From Prosthecodimorpha staleyi (GTDB lineage Bacteria; Pseudomonadota; Alphaproteobacteria; Rhizobiales; Ancalomicrobiaceae): 64,000 nt of DNA. This document shows positions 19,383 through 27,603 of this stretch, one piece after another; the first letter of the stretch is position 1, and every line of letters begins with the position of its first letter. Location of the stretch: positions 426,175 through 490,174 of the forward strand of contig NZ_JAHHZF010000004.1 in NCBI RefSeq assembly GCF_018729455.1, given 5' to 3'. The notes beneath the pieces were generated by a model that was not told where the DNA came from, ran no database searches, and saw only the letters and a list, made by a program, of their open reading frames with translations. A program made the translations under genes and the position numbers.

Positions 19383-20510
19383 TCAGGTCCGCCTGTCGAC
19401 CGTGACGCTTGCAAGCGCCTCCTCGTCGACCTCGATGCCGAAGCCGGATCCGGCCGGCAGATGCGAGGCGCCGTCATCGAGCCGGATCGGCTCGCGCAGG
19501 ATCTCCACCCCGAGCACGTAGCGCGAGGTGTAGAATTCCGCACCGAGACAGATGTTGGGCGTCGCGGCGACGAGGTGGATGCCGGCCGCGAGCGCGATGC
19601 CGGCCTCGTACATCGTGCCGCCATAGGCCGGCATGCCGGCCGCGCCCGCGATGGCGGCGATCGTGCGCGCCGCTGTGAAGCCGCCGGCCTTCATGAGCTT
19701 GATCGACACCGCATCCGCATAGCGGCGCGAGACCAGATCGATCGCCTCCGCGGGCGAGAAGACGCTCTCGTCGGCCAGGATCGGCGTGTCGATCGCGCGG
19801 GCGAGATCGCCCATCGCATCGCGCTGGTCGCGCTTCACCGGCTGCTCGATGAAGCCCGGCGCGAAACGCTCCATGTCGCGCAGCTTGGCGACCGCCCCAT
19901 AGGGTTCGAGGCCCTGGTTGTAGTCGATCCGGATCTCGGCATCGTCGGGCAGCCGCGTCTTCAAAGCCTCCAGGCGGACGAGGTCCTCCCGATGCGTCAG
20001 GAAGCCGGTCTTGACCTTGAAAAGACGGACTCCGTCGGCCAGCCGCTCCTCCAGAAACAGAAGATCGGCCTCGAAGTCCGGATTGGCGATCGAGACGGAA
20101 AGCGGAATCCGATCCCGAAAGACCCCGCCGAGCAGTGCCGCCACCGGAACGCCTGCAATCCGGCCCCACAGATCGTAGAGCGCCATTTCGACGGCCGCCT
20201 TGGCCTCGCCATGACCGACGATGGCATGGGCTGCCTCGTCCATGATCCGCGCGACCTCGCTGGCCCGCCGACCGATCAGCAAGGGTCTGAGATAGACGTC
20301 AATCGCGGCCGCGTTCGCCTCCGCGGTGCCCGAGAAGACGGCCCAGGGCGCCGCCTCGCCCCAGCCGACGCTGCCGTCCTCGGCTTCGAGCCGCAGGACG
20401 ACACCCGGCAGCACCTTCTCGACATCGCCGACGCCGTGGCGCCGTTTCATCTTCAGAGGCCAGCGAACGAAACGGACGTCGAGGGCGCGGATCGTGTCTG
20501 CGTAGATCAT
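19383..20510 (-). CDS. Enolase-superfamily enzyme (muconate lactonizing/mandelate racemase type)
   Basis: 375 residues from the ATG at 20510, which overlaps the upstream permease stop by ATGA. The catalytic set is complete: Lys165-x-Lys167 (FKVKTG), metal ligands Asp196 (DYNQG), Glu222 (IEQP) and Asp247 (DES), and a general base Lys271 (IKLMKAGG). The K-x-K plus opposing lysine is the MLE subgroup pattern (cycloisomerases, N-succinylamino-acid racemases, dipeptide epimerases) rather than the mandelate racemase His-Asp dyad. Co-encoded with an amino-acid-type permease and binding protein, so racemisation or epimerisation of an imported amino-acid derivative is a reasonable guess. Confidence 0.9.
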   Translation of the reverse strand: MIYADTIRALDVRFVRWPLKMKRRHGVGDVEKVLPGVVLRLEAEDGSVGWGEAAPWAVFSGTAEANAAAIDVYLRPLLIGRRASEVARIMDEAAHAIVGHGEAKAAVEMALYDLWGRIAGVPVAALLGGVFRDRIPLSVSIANPDFEADLLFLEERLADGVRLFKVKTGFLTHREDLVRLEALKTRLPDDAEIRIDYNQGLEPYGAVAKLRDMERFAPGFIEQPVKRDQRDAMGDLARAIDTPILADESVFSPAEAIDLVSRRYADAVSIKLMKAGGFTAARTIAAIAGAAGMPAYGGTMYEAGIALAAGIHLVAATPNICLGAEFYTSRYVLGVEILREPIRLDDGASHLPAGSGFGIEVDEEALASVTVDRRT

Positions 20511-21181
20511 GCGGTCTCTCTTTGGCCGGACAGCGCGTTTCCGAGCCGGCGTGCGATAAGCGTGGCGGGAAAAAGGATCAGGAAGTAAATAGCGGCGATG
20601 ATCGTGTAGACTTCGAGCGGCCGGTAGGTCTCCGCCGTGATCAGCGTCGCATTGTAGACCAGATCGGGAACCGCGATCACCGAGATCAGCGACGTGTTCT
20701 TCAGCTGGATGATAGTCTGGTTCACGAAGGGCGGCAGCATCCGCTTGACCGCCTGCGGCAACACGACCAGGCGCAGGACATACCAGGGCCGCAGGCCGAG
20801 CGCCCGTCCCGCATCCCACTGGCCGCGTTCGATCGATTCAATGCCGCCGCGGAAGATTTCCGCATAGAAAGCGCCGACATAGAGCGAGAGCACCCCCACG
20901 GCCGCGACCTGGGGCGGGATGTTGACCCCGATGACGACCGGGAAGGCATAGTAGAACCAGATGATCTGCACGAGCAGCGGCGTGCAGCGGAAGATCTCGA
21001 CGTAGCCCATTACCAGCCAGTTCGCCAGCCGCCAGCGCTTCAACTGGATGGCCGCGCACAGGAAGCCGATGATCATCCCCAGAAAGGCCGTGCCGATCGT
21101 GTACAGGAATGTGTAGGCCGCCCCGAGCCAGAACAGGTGCGAGTACTTCCAGAGGATGCCGAAGTCCCAAATGTAATTCAT
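20507..21181 (-). CDS. Polar amino acid-type ABC transporter permease
   Basis: 224 residues (HisM/GltJ family). Start ATG at 21181 gives MNYIWDFGILWKYSHLF; upstream in-frame codons lack a signal or conserved residues. About five transmembrane segments, with the family RCTPLLVQIIWFYY and the EAA loop AGRALGLRPWYVLRLVVLPQAVKRMLPPF. It is downstream of a family 3 solute-binding protein gene (251-bp gap) and translationally coupled to the enolase-superfamily gene. No partner ATPase gene is adjacent. Confidence 0.92.
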   Translation of the reverse strand: MNYIWDFGILWKYSHLFWLGAAYTFLYTIGTAFLGMIIGFLCAAIQLKRWRLANWLVMGYVEIFRCTPLLVQIIWFYYAFPVVIGVNIPPQVAAVGVLSLYVGAFYAEIFRGGIESIERGQWDAGRALGLRPWYVLRLVVLPQAVKRMLPPFVNQTIIQLKNTSLISVIAVPDLVYNATLITAETYRPLEVYTIIAAIYFLILFPATLIARRLGNALSGQRETA

Positions 21182-21432
21182 GGTTCCGCCGCGCCTTCGA
21201 CGCCGCGCCGATCGCGGCATCGAGCAGTGTGGGTCCGCGCCGCCATCCGGTCCAGCATCGCCCGAAGTGTCGTCCTGGCGTTGAAGTTCCGGCGATCCGT
21301 CGCCGGAGGTCGTTTCGAGGCCGCCGAGGGGGCGGCGGTCGTTCGGCACGCGAATGTCTCAGGCCGCCATCGCAGGAGAGACATCCGCGTGGTTTCGCCG
21401 GTCCGGTGCCTCGGCATCGCGGACCGGCGGCA

Positions 21433-22326
21433 TCAGATGTCGAGATCGACCGGCAGCGCGTCGGGGCTGACGCCGCTCAGCTGCAGACCCGACTGGAACC
21501 ACTCGCGCATCTGGCCGATACCGCGATTGTAGTCGACCCAGGTCGACAGGAAGTCGTGCCAGCGCTGGTCCGTCTCGCGCCGGATGCCCATGCAGCTGGC
21601 AATGGCAAGTTTGGGCTTGTCGAGGATGCGGTAGGTCCCGAGATTCGGGTTCTTGGCAACGGCCGTGAGGCCGAGGATCAGCGCGATCACGGTGCCGTCG
21701 GCACGGCCCGAGGCGATCTCGAGCATGACCTCGTCGCGCGTCTTGAGCGTCTTGATCTGCGCCTTGGGGGCGAAGCGCCGGGCCGCCGTCTCGTTGGCCG
21801 ACCCCGCATCCACGGCAAGCCGCAGATCGGGGTTGTTGATCTCGCCCCAGGTCTTCAGATCGAGGCCCTTGCGCAGGATCGCACCGAACGGATGGTTGAA
21901 GACCGGGCGGGTGAAATCGATCACCAGCGCGCGCTGCGGCGTGGCCGACAAGGCGAAGGCGATGTCGATCTTGCCCGACTGCAGCTCAAGAACGGAATTG
22001 CCGTAGGTGGATTCGGTGAATTCAAGCTTGGCGTCGAGCGTCTTGGCGATGTCCTTGGCCATCTCGATGGCAAAGCCGGACCATTCGCCGGTCGAGAGGT
22101 TCTTCTGGAAATAGGGCAGCTCGCCCGGCAGCACAGCGATCCGGACCACCTTGCTGGAGCGGACCCGCTCAAAGGTCGAATCCGTGGCGACTTGGGCTTT
22201 CGCCGGCGCCGCCGCCGCAAGGGAGGCGAGGGTGCCGAAGCCGAGCGCCAAGCCGAGTGCCTCGCGCCGATTCTGTCCCTCCGTAGCGGTGTCCCGCATC
22301 TCCTGATCTGGCGTTACGTCACTCAT
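21433..22326 (-). CDS. Family 3 extracellular solute-binding protein (amino-acid type)
   Basis: 297 residues from the ATG at 22326, preceded by AGGAGG. An upstream in-frame ATG at 22416 would extend into the divergent promoter region and is rejected. The N-terminus has a twin-arginine-like signal (NRREALGLALGFGTLASLAAAAPAKA). The mature part is a SBP_bac_3 domain: LPYFQKNLSTGEWSGFAIEMAKDIAKTL, GKIDIAFALSATPQRALVIDFT. It probably feeds the permease at 20507-21181. The 251-bp gap between them (21182-21432) contains no supported gene. Divergent from a LysR gene. Confidence 0.9.
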   Translation of the reverse strand: MSDVTPDQEMRDTATEGQNRREALGLALGFGTLASLAAAAPAKAQVATDSTFERVRSSKVVRIAVLPGELPYFQKNLSTGEWSGFAIEMAKDIAKTLDAKLEFTESTYGNSVLELQSGKIDIAFALSATPQRALVIDFTRPVFNHPFGAILRKGLDLKTWGEINNPDLRLAVDAGSANETAARRFAPKAQIKTLKTRDEVMLEIASGRADGTVIALILGLTAVAKNPNLGTYRILDKPKLAIASCMGIRRETDQRWHDFLSTWVDYNRGIGQMREWFQSGLQLSGVSPDALPVDLDI

Positions 22327-22462
22327 GTCGCCCTCCTGCCTGGCTCGCGGATCCCCATTCGCGGGCGGACCCTCTGACGGCGTCGATTGTGACCACAGGG
22401 CGACACTCATTTCCAATTCCGGATTCCGAGGTCGCTATAAACTCTGCTAATAGTTCGGTCCC

Positions 22463-23392
22463 ATGAAGTTCAATCAGCTCGAAGTCTTCTGCACCCTGAT
22501 GACCGCCGGGACCATGACCCGGACATCGGAACTGCTCGGCATCACCCAGCCGGCCGTCAGCGTCGCGATTGCCGGCCTCGAACGCGATCTGGGTTTTGCC
22601 CTGTTCCACCGGCGCGGAGGCCGGCTGGTGCCGAAGGAGGAGGCCCGCAACCTCTTCACCTATGCGATCCGGTCGCTGGAGGCGATGAGCCAGACGCGGC
22701 TGGCGGCCGACCAGATTCGCCAAGGCCGCCTCGGCACGCTGGCCATCGCGGCCTATCCAAGCATCTCGGTGGCGTTCGTTCCGAGCCTCCTGACACAGTT
22801 CCGTCGCGACCATCCGGACATCGAGATTCGGCTGGTCACCCGCAGTTCGCATGTCATCCGGGATTTCGCTTCGGCCAGGCAATTCGACATCACGATCAGC
22901 GAATTGCCGGTGTCCCACTCCGAAATGGCGATCGAGCCGGTCGCGCTCGAATGCCTGTGCATGATGCCGCTGGGCCATCCGCTGGCATCCCGGGAAACGA
23001 TCACGCCGCACGATCTCGATGGCGTTCCGTTCGTCTCTATCCTGCGCGACCACATGACCTTTCCGCAGATCGCCGCCGCCTTCCAGACCGCCAACGCCCA
23101 GCGACGCGTGGTGGCCGAGGTGCAGTATTTCATGTCGGCCGCCGCGCTGATCGCCGACGGCAACTGCGTCGGCATTATCGATCCGATCACGGCCGGCACT
23201 TACGCGGGCCGGGCGGTATTCCGCCGCTTCGTGCCGGCCATCCGCTACGAATTCGGCCTGATCACCTCCAGCGAAGGGGAGTTGTCGATCCCGGCCCGCA
23301 ACTTCCTGCGCCTGCTCAGGGCCGGACTTGAGGCGGTGCAGAGCGGCGCCCGGACCCTGTCTCGGCAGGACGCTGCGGCCATAGGCGCCTGA
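22463..23392 (+). CDS. LysR-family transcriptional regulator
   Basis: 309 residues: winged HTH at 1-60 (MKFNQLEVFCTLMTAGTMTRTSELLGITQPAVSVAIAGLE), linker helix, then a LysR substrate-binding domain (GTLAIAAYPSISVAFVPSLLTQFRRDHPDIEI...). Resembles LysR regulators next to amino-acid or opine-type uptake operons. It is divergent from the family 3 binding-protein gene, with 136 bp between the starts, so it probably controls that operon and itself. Confidence 0.94.
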   Translation: MKFNQLEVFCTLMTAGTMTRTSELLGITQPAVSVAIAGLERDLGFALFHRRGGRLVPKEEARNLFTYAIRSLEAMSQTRLAADQIRQGRLGTLAIAAYPSISVAFVPSLLTQFRRDHPDIEIRLVTRSSHVIRDFASARQFDITISELPVSHSEMAIEPVALECLCMMPLGHPLASRETITPHDLDGVPFVSILRDHMTFPQIAAAFQTANAQRRVVAEVQYFMSAAALIADGNCVGIIDPITAGTYAGRAVFRRFVPAIRYEFGLITSSEGELSIPARNFLRLLRAGLEAVQSGARTLSRQDAAAIGA

Positions 23393-23545
23393 TCAGGCGG
23401 TTCGAGTCGCATGCCCATGCACAATCGACCGGCGCCAGACTTGCAGCCGACGATCGGCGTCGGGCCGGCGTGACGCCGATCGTCCACGGCGGCGCGTCGC
23501 CCCCCGATACCGTTCCGGCCCGCCCGGAGCCGAACATGATGATCC

Positions 23546-24226
23546 TCAGCGCGTCACGGTCCATCTGCGTTCCAGCACCCGCAGGCCGCGGGTCAGAACG
23601 AGGATGATCGCGAGATAGATCAGGCCCGCCACCAGGAAAACTTCATAGGGTGCGTAGGTTCGCGCCACTTCCAGCCGTGCCATTCCGGTCAGGTCGAGAA
23701 TCGTGATCGTGCTGGCGAGCGAAGTCGCCTTGATCGTCAGCACGATCTCGTTGCTGTAGGCGGGAAGCGCAGAGCGGATCGCCAGCGGCAAGACAACGGT
23801 CCGCATGGTCGAATACCAGCTGAGACCGAGGGCGCGGGCGGCTTCGACCAGACCGGACGGCACGTTGCGCATGGCGCCGGCGAACAGCTCGCCGCTATAG
23901 GCCGCGCCGTTGAGCCCCAATGCGATGATCAGACACCAGAAGGGATCGCGCAGGACCGTCCAGGCGAAGGAAGTCCGGACCCAGACGAACTGGCCGGCGC
24001 CATAGTAGACGAGAAAGACCTGGATCAGCGCCGGCGTGCCCCGAAAGAACAGGATATAGGCCTGTGCCGGAACGTTCAGGAGCGGCGTCCGTGCGTTGCG
24101 CGCGAAGGCGAGCGGGACGGCGATCACGAGTGCGAGCAGAAGGATCAGAAGCGAAAGGCGGCCGGTCATGCCGACGCCCTGCCAGAGCTTCGGCAGCACT
24201 TCGACCATCAGGCTGAAGTCGAGCAT
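23546..24226 (-). CDS. Polar amino acid-type ABC transporter permease
   Basis: 226 residues (HisQ/HisM family), start ATG 24226 one base after the stop of the upstream permease gene. About five membrane segments; conserved AYILFFRGTPALIQVFLVYYG and EAA loop EAARALGLSWYSTMRTVVLPLAIRSALPAYSNE. Pairs with the next gene to make a heterodimeric permease. No ATPase follows: downstream is the intergenic region toward LysR. Confidence 0.92.
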   Translation of the reverse strand: MLDFSLMVEVLPKLWQGVGMTGRLSLLILLLALVIAVPLAFARNARTPLLNVPAQAYILFFRGTPALIQVFLVYYGAGQFVWVRTSFAWTVLRDPFWCLIIALGLNGAAYSGELFAGAMRNVPSGLVEAARALGLSWYSTMRTVVLPLAIRSALPAYSNEIVLTIKATSLASTITILDLTGMARLEVARTYAPYEVFLVAGLIYLAIILVLTRGLRVLERRWTVTR

Positions 24227-24227
24227 C

Positions 24228-24890
24228 TCAGCGCCTCTCGAAACCGAGGTTGGCCCGGCGCTCCGCATACCGGAGCAGGATTGTCGAGAGACCCGTCATG
24301 ACGAGATAGAGGCACGCCGCAGCGAGGTACCACTTGAACGGCTCGCGCGTGGCCCCGGCGGCCATCGATGCCGAGCGCATCAATTCCTCCAGGCCGACGA
24401 CCGAAATCAGCGATGTCTGCTTGAGCAGGATGATCGATTGATTGCCGAAGGCCGGCAACGCGACCCGCCACGCCTGCGGCAGAACGATCCGCAGGAAGAG
24501 GATGGGAGCCGGCAGGCTGAGGGCGCGCGCCGCTTCGATCTGTCCGATCGGGACGGCCAGGATGGCACCGCGGAAGATCTCGGTTGCGTAGGCTCCGAAG
24601 ACGAAGGCGAGCGACGCGACCCCGGCAGCGAACTCGCTCACCTCCACGGTGCGGCCGAACAGCCGGGTCAGGGCGATGGTGCCGCCGAAGAACACGATCA
24701 GGATGATGATCAGATCGGGCGTTCCCCGGACCACGATCGTATAGGCCTCCGCGACGGTGCGCAGCGGACGCGACGTCGAGAGCTTCGCCATCGCGCCCAA
24801 GAGGCCGAAGGCCGCGCCGAAGAGGATCGCGGATAGCGCGACGCCCAGCGTGATCAGCGCGCCAAACATCAGCTGCGGCAGATAACCCAT
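24228..24890 (-). CDS. Polar amino acid-type ABC transporter permease
   Basis: 220 residues from ATG 24890 (MGYLPQLMFGALITLGVALS); the frame is open upstream but overlaps the next gene. HisQ-type permease: AYTIVVRGTPDLIIILIVFFGG and EAA loop EAARALSLPAPILFLRIVLPQAWRVALPAFGNQSII. Partner of the 23546-24226 permease and located 41 bp downstream of the prephenate-dehydratase-like gene. Confidence 0.92.
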   Translation of the reverse strand: MGYLPQLMFGALITLGVALSAILFGAAFGLLGAMAKLSTSRPLRTVAEAYTIVVRGTPDLIIILIVFFGGTIALTRLFGRTVEVSEFAAGVASLAFVFGAYATEIFRGAILAVPIGQIEAARALSLPAPILFLRIVLPQAWRVALPAFGNQSIILLKQTSLISVVGLEELMRSASMAAGATREPFKWYLAAACLYLVMTGLSTILLRYAERRANLGFERR

Positions 24891-24931
24891 CGGTGCGGCC
24901 GTGCCTTGCTGGAAGGAGGGACGGGTCGGCC

Positions 24932-25537
24932 TCAGGCCGCATCCCGCTTTTCGAGACGGCGGAACTGCTCGACGACCGGGCTGTCCGGCCAGGCCAGGAC
25001 ACGGTCGCGATAGGTCCGCTCGCGGCCGTAGACGATCCAGGCATCGTCCGGGCTGCCGATGACCTCGTCGATCCGGAAGAGATCCGGATGCTGGCTGGCA
25101 TATTCGAGATAGACGAGGCCGGAGTCGTACTCCCCGGACAATAGCTTCTCGTAGATGAACGGGATCGAGCTTTCGTGGAACCGATGCGTCCAGCGCGACA
25201 GATCGGCGTAGCTTTCGGTCGCGGGCCGCAACAATCCGATGGATGTCGGGGTCTCGACCGACTTCCGGGTCAGGATCGCCAATTCCTTGCTGGGCGAAAT
25301 GAAGGTGTCGACCACGAACATGGATTTGAAGTGCGCTCCCATTGTTTTCGGAGTATCCGGATGCACCGCGCACTGGATGATGTAGTCGATCCGCCCGTTC
25401 AAAAGACCGTCTGCCGCCACAGAAAAGTCGTCGACAAAGACGATCCGGGCACCGACAATGCGATGAAAATCGATATATCGCTTCGTTACCAACTCATGAT
25501 TGGTTCCGCTCGGGCCGAGCGTTGCGAAAGTGATCAC
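24932..25537 (-). CDS. Prephenate dehydratase-like domain protein of unknown role
   Basis: 201 residues from a GTG at 25537 with GGGGAGA upstream; an ATG at 25552 would add five residues. The start MITFATLGPSGTNHELVTKRYI matches the beginning of the prephenate dehydratase catalytic domain (YLGPxGTxSE), and later segments (INGRIDYIIQCAVHP; SGLVYLEYASQHPDLFRI) fit its two-lobed periplasmic-binding-protein-like fold. The catalytic Thr-Arg-Phe motif of true PheA enzymes is not visible, nor is an ACT domain, and there is no signal peptide. It sits between a solute-binding protein gene and two permease genes, so it may be a cytoplasmic ligand-binding or modifying partner rather than a phenylalanine-biosynthesis enzyme. 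Confidence 0.7.
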   Translation of the reverse strand: MITFATLGPSGTNHELVTKRYIDFHRIVGARIVFVDDFSVAADGLLNGRIDYIIQCAVHPDTPKTMGAHFKSMFVVDTFISPSKELAILTRKSVETPTSIGLLRPATESYADLSRWTHRFHESSIPFIYEKLLSGEYDSGLVYLEYASQHPDLFRIDEVIGSPDDAWIVYGRERTYRDRVLAWPDSPVVEQFRRLEKRDAA

Positions 25538-25597
25538 TGAGCATCTCCCCATCTTTTTGAGGAAAGGAGAGCCGGAAGGTCCCGGCTCTCCGCATCC

Positions 25598-26383
25598 TTA
25601 TTCGCCCATCAGCTTGAAGGGGAAGTACTTCTTGGAAATGGTCTCGTAGGTACCATCGGCGATGATCTCGGCGAGTGCCTTGTTCACCCGGTCGCGCAGG
25701 TCGGTATCCTCCTTGCGCATGGCAATGCCGTTGCCTTCGCCGAGGAGGCCGCCCTTCAGATCCGGGCCGACATACTCGTAATCGGCGCCCTCGGGCTTCT
25801 TGAAGAAACCGGAATAGCTCGTCAGCTTGTTCTGAAGCATGAGATCGATACGGTCGGCCAGGAGATCAAGCTCGACATCGGTCGTCTTGTCGTAGACGAC
25901 GATCTCCGATTTCGGGTAGGTCTTGATCAGGAAGTCGTGCTGGATCGATCCACGCTGCACGCCGATCCGCTTGCCGGCCAGGCCGTCCGGCGAGGCATCC
26001 TTGATGGCGCCTTTGCGTGCGACGAACTGGGAGATGGTTTCCTTGTACCGGTTGGAAAAGGCAACCTGCTCCTTCCGTTTCGCAGTAATTCCCATACTGG
26101 CGACGATGAGATCGTATTTCTTGGCGTTCAGCCCCGGAATGATCCCGTCCCAGTCCTGCGCGATAAATTCGCACTGCACCTTCATGCGGTCGCAGATCGC
26201 GTTGCCGATATCGATATCCCAGCCGACCAGCTTGCCGGACGTCTCCCGGTAGTTCCACGGCGGGTAGGTTCCTTCGGTTGCAAGCTTCAGGCGTTCCTGA
26301 GCAGAAACCGCCGTCATCATGAATATCATGATCATGGCCGCCAGAGAGGCGGCGATCGACATGCCGTGACGAGTATTTCGCAT
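25598..26383 (-). CDS. Lysine/arginine/ornithine-type solute-binding protein (family 3)
   Basis: 261 residues from ATG 26383, preceded by AAGGAGAG. Signal peptide residues 1-28 (MSIAASLAAMIMIFMMTAVSAQ region). The mature protein has the ArgT/HisJ-like pattern TEGTYPPWNYRETSGKLVGWDIDIGNAIC, FIAQDWDGIIPGLNAKKYDLIVASMGIT, KRIGVQRGSIQHDFL, suggesting basic or opine-type amino acids. First transport gene after the XRE-cupin regulator and followed by the PDT-like gene and two permease genes. Confidence 0.93.
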   Translation of the reverse strand: MRNTRHGMSIAASLAAMIMIFMMTAVSAQERLKLATEGTYPPWNYRETSGKLVGWDIDIGNAICDRMKVQCEFIAQDWDGIIPGLNAKKYDLIVASMGITAKRKEQVAFSNRYKETISQFVARKGAIKDASPDGLAGKRIGVQRGSIQHDFLIKTYPKSEIVVYDKTTDVELDLLADRIDLMLQNKLTSYSGFFKKPEGADYEYVGPDLKGGLLGEGNGIAMRKEDTDLRDRVNKALAEIIADGTYETISKKYFPFKLMGE

Positions 26384-26708
26384 CGATCTCTCCTTGCCCT
26401 CGCATGAGAACAATTCGGAGCGGGCCGCGAAATTGCTTTCGCTATGCTCCGGATTCCGAAAACTGGAGACCAGGGTGCTGGACGCCATGGCGCGGCGTCA
26501 ACATGGGAAGATAAATTTTCATGGCATGAAGAATTTGTCTCGGCCGCCAGCCTGCTGCGGGCTTTCCTGGTCGCCTGCCCATCGCCTGCAGGACCGAGCG
26601 GAAGCGGGAGCACGGTCCGATCTGAGCGACCCGCCCTGATCGGAGAAAGGGCGTGCGCAGCCCATGATGGAACGCGCATCGTCCGATCCTTTCAGATCGG
26701 ATGATATT
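26384..26708. other. 325-bp intergenic region upstream of the binding-protein operon
   Basis: No supported gene. Short frames exist on both strands but lack homology-like patterns and ribosome sites. It is the promoter region for the operon reading leftward from 26383 and contains a near-perfect palindrome at 26513-26536 (listed separately). Confidence 0.6.
26513..26536. promoter_or_regulatory. Palindromic operator candidate for the XRE-cupin regulator
   Basis: Core inverted repeat TTCATG-G-CATGAA at 26518-26530, flanked by AAATT (26513-26517) and AATTT (26532-26536), so the dyad extends over 24 bases with a single unpaired G. It lies about 130 bp upstream of the solute-binding protein start in a region with no other structure. 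The neighbouring XRE-cupin protein is the obvious candidate binder; this is inference. Confidence 0.5.
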
Positions 26709-27410
26709 CTAGGCGCGCAGATTGATCACGACCGACAGCAGGTTGACCGGACCTTTGAGGATTTCCTCGGCCCCGTGCACTGCGTTGGCATCGAACAGAA
26801 GAGAGTCCCCGGCCCCCACGTCGAGCATGCGGTCGGCATAGCGGAACTTCATCGACCCGGACAGAATATACATGAACTCTATGCCGGTATGCTGGAAGCT
26901 TGCACTGCCGGAACCGGTCTTTTCGATCTTCACGAAATAGGGTTCGACATAGATTTCGCCTGACAGAAGATGGCCCAGAAGTTCGTAGGAATGGCCCGAT
27001 TTCGATCCGCGCCGATCGACAATCAAGCCCTGTCCTGCCCGTACGAAAGAGCAGTCGCGCCGGTTGTCATAGCTCGCGAAGAGGCGCGCGACCGGCACCT
27101 CCAGAGCTCGCGCGATCGAAGCGATCGACATGAAGGAGGGGTGTGCCGTCCCGCGCTCGATCTTCGACAGCATGCCGTTGGACAGGCCCGCCCGGGCCGC
27201 CAGTTCGACCGTCGTCAACCCGGCCGCCCGTCGCAGGGAGCGGATTTGCTCGCCGACCGAGCTGGCGAGCGCGTGCGCCTCGTTGGTCTTGGTACGTCCG
27301 GGATCCTCCGGCCCGCGCTCCGGTCCGGGATGCACGGTCGGCGCGCGCATGGTCGGCCGATGACGGGTCATCATCCCCAATGTGCCGCGACTGATGCGCT
27401 TCTTTTCCAT
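26709..27410 (-). CDS. XRE-family regulator with cupin sensor domain
   Basis: 233 residues from ATG 27410 (a GTG at 27434 could add eight). After a basic, low-complexity N-terminal tail, an XRE HTH spans about 52-110 (VGEQIRSLRRAAGLTTVELAARAGLSNGMLSKIERG), followed by a C-terminal cupin barrel (FQHTGIEFMYILSGSMKFRY, GDSLLFDANAVHGAEEI). HTH-cupin proteins such as PuuR-type regulators sense small amino or polyamine compounds. Upstream of and in line with the family 3 transport genes, which it probably controls. Confidence 0.9.
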   Translation of the reverse strand: MEKKRISRGTLGMMTRHRPTMRAPTVHPGPERGPEDPGRTKTNEAHALASSVGEQIRSLRRAAGLTTVELAARAGLSNGMLSKIERGTAHPSFMSIASIARALEVPVARLFASYDNRRDCSFVRAGQGLIVDRRGSKSGHSYELLGHLLSGEIYVEPYFVKIEKTGSGSASFQHTGIEFMYILSGSMKFRYADRMLDVGAGDSLLFDANAVHGAEEILKGPVNLLSVVINLRA

Positions 27411-27603
27411 GACGTCCGTCTGTTCGATCGGCACCGGCTCCCGGAACCCGCCTCATGCGGACGCGCATGCCGCAGGCCGCCGTCAAGCGCCGGCCGGCCC
27501 CTTGTCGGCCAGCGGTATCCGGGCCTGAAGCCATCGGTGCGCCAGCCCCGCCGGTTCGTCAAGCCGGCGGCCACGGCGGAACGGCAGGGACGCCATGCGG
27601 CAA

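Noticed and set aside
22327..22416. N-terminal extension of the family 3 binding protein from an ATG at 22416
   Set aside because: It would put 30 non-signal residues before the Tat-like signal and overlap the divergent LysR promoter; AGGAGG precedes the ATG at 22326.
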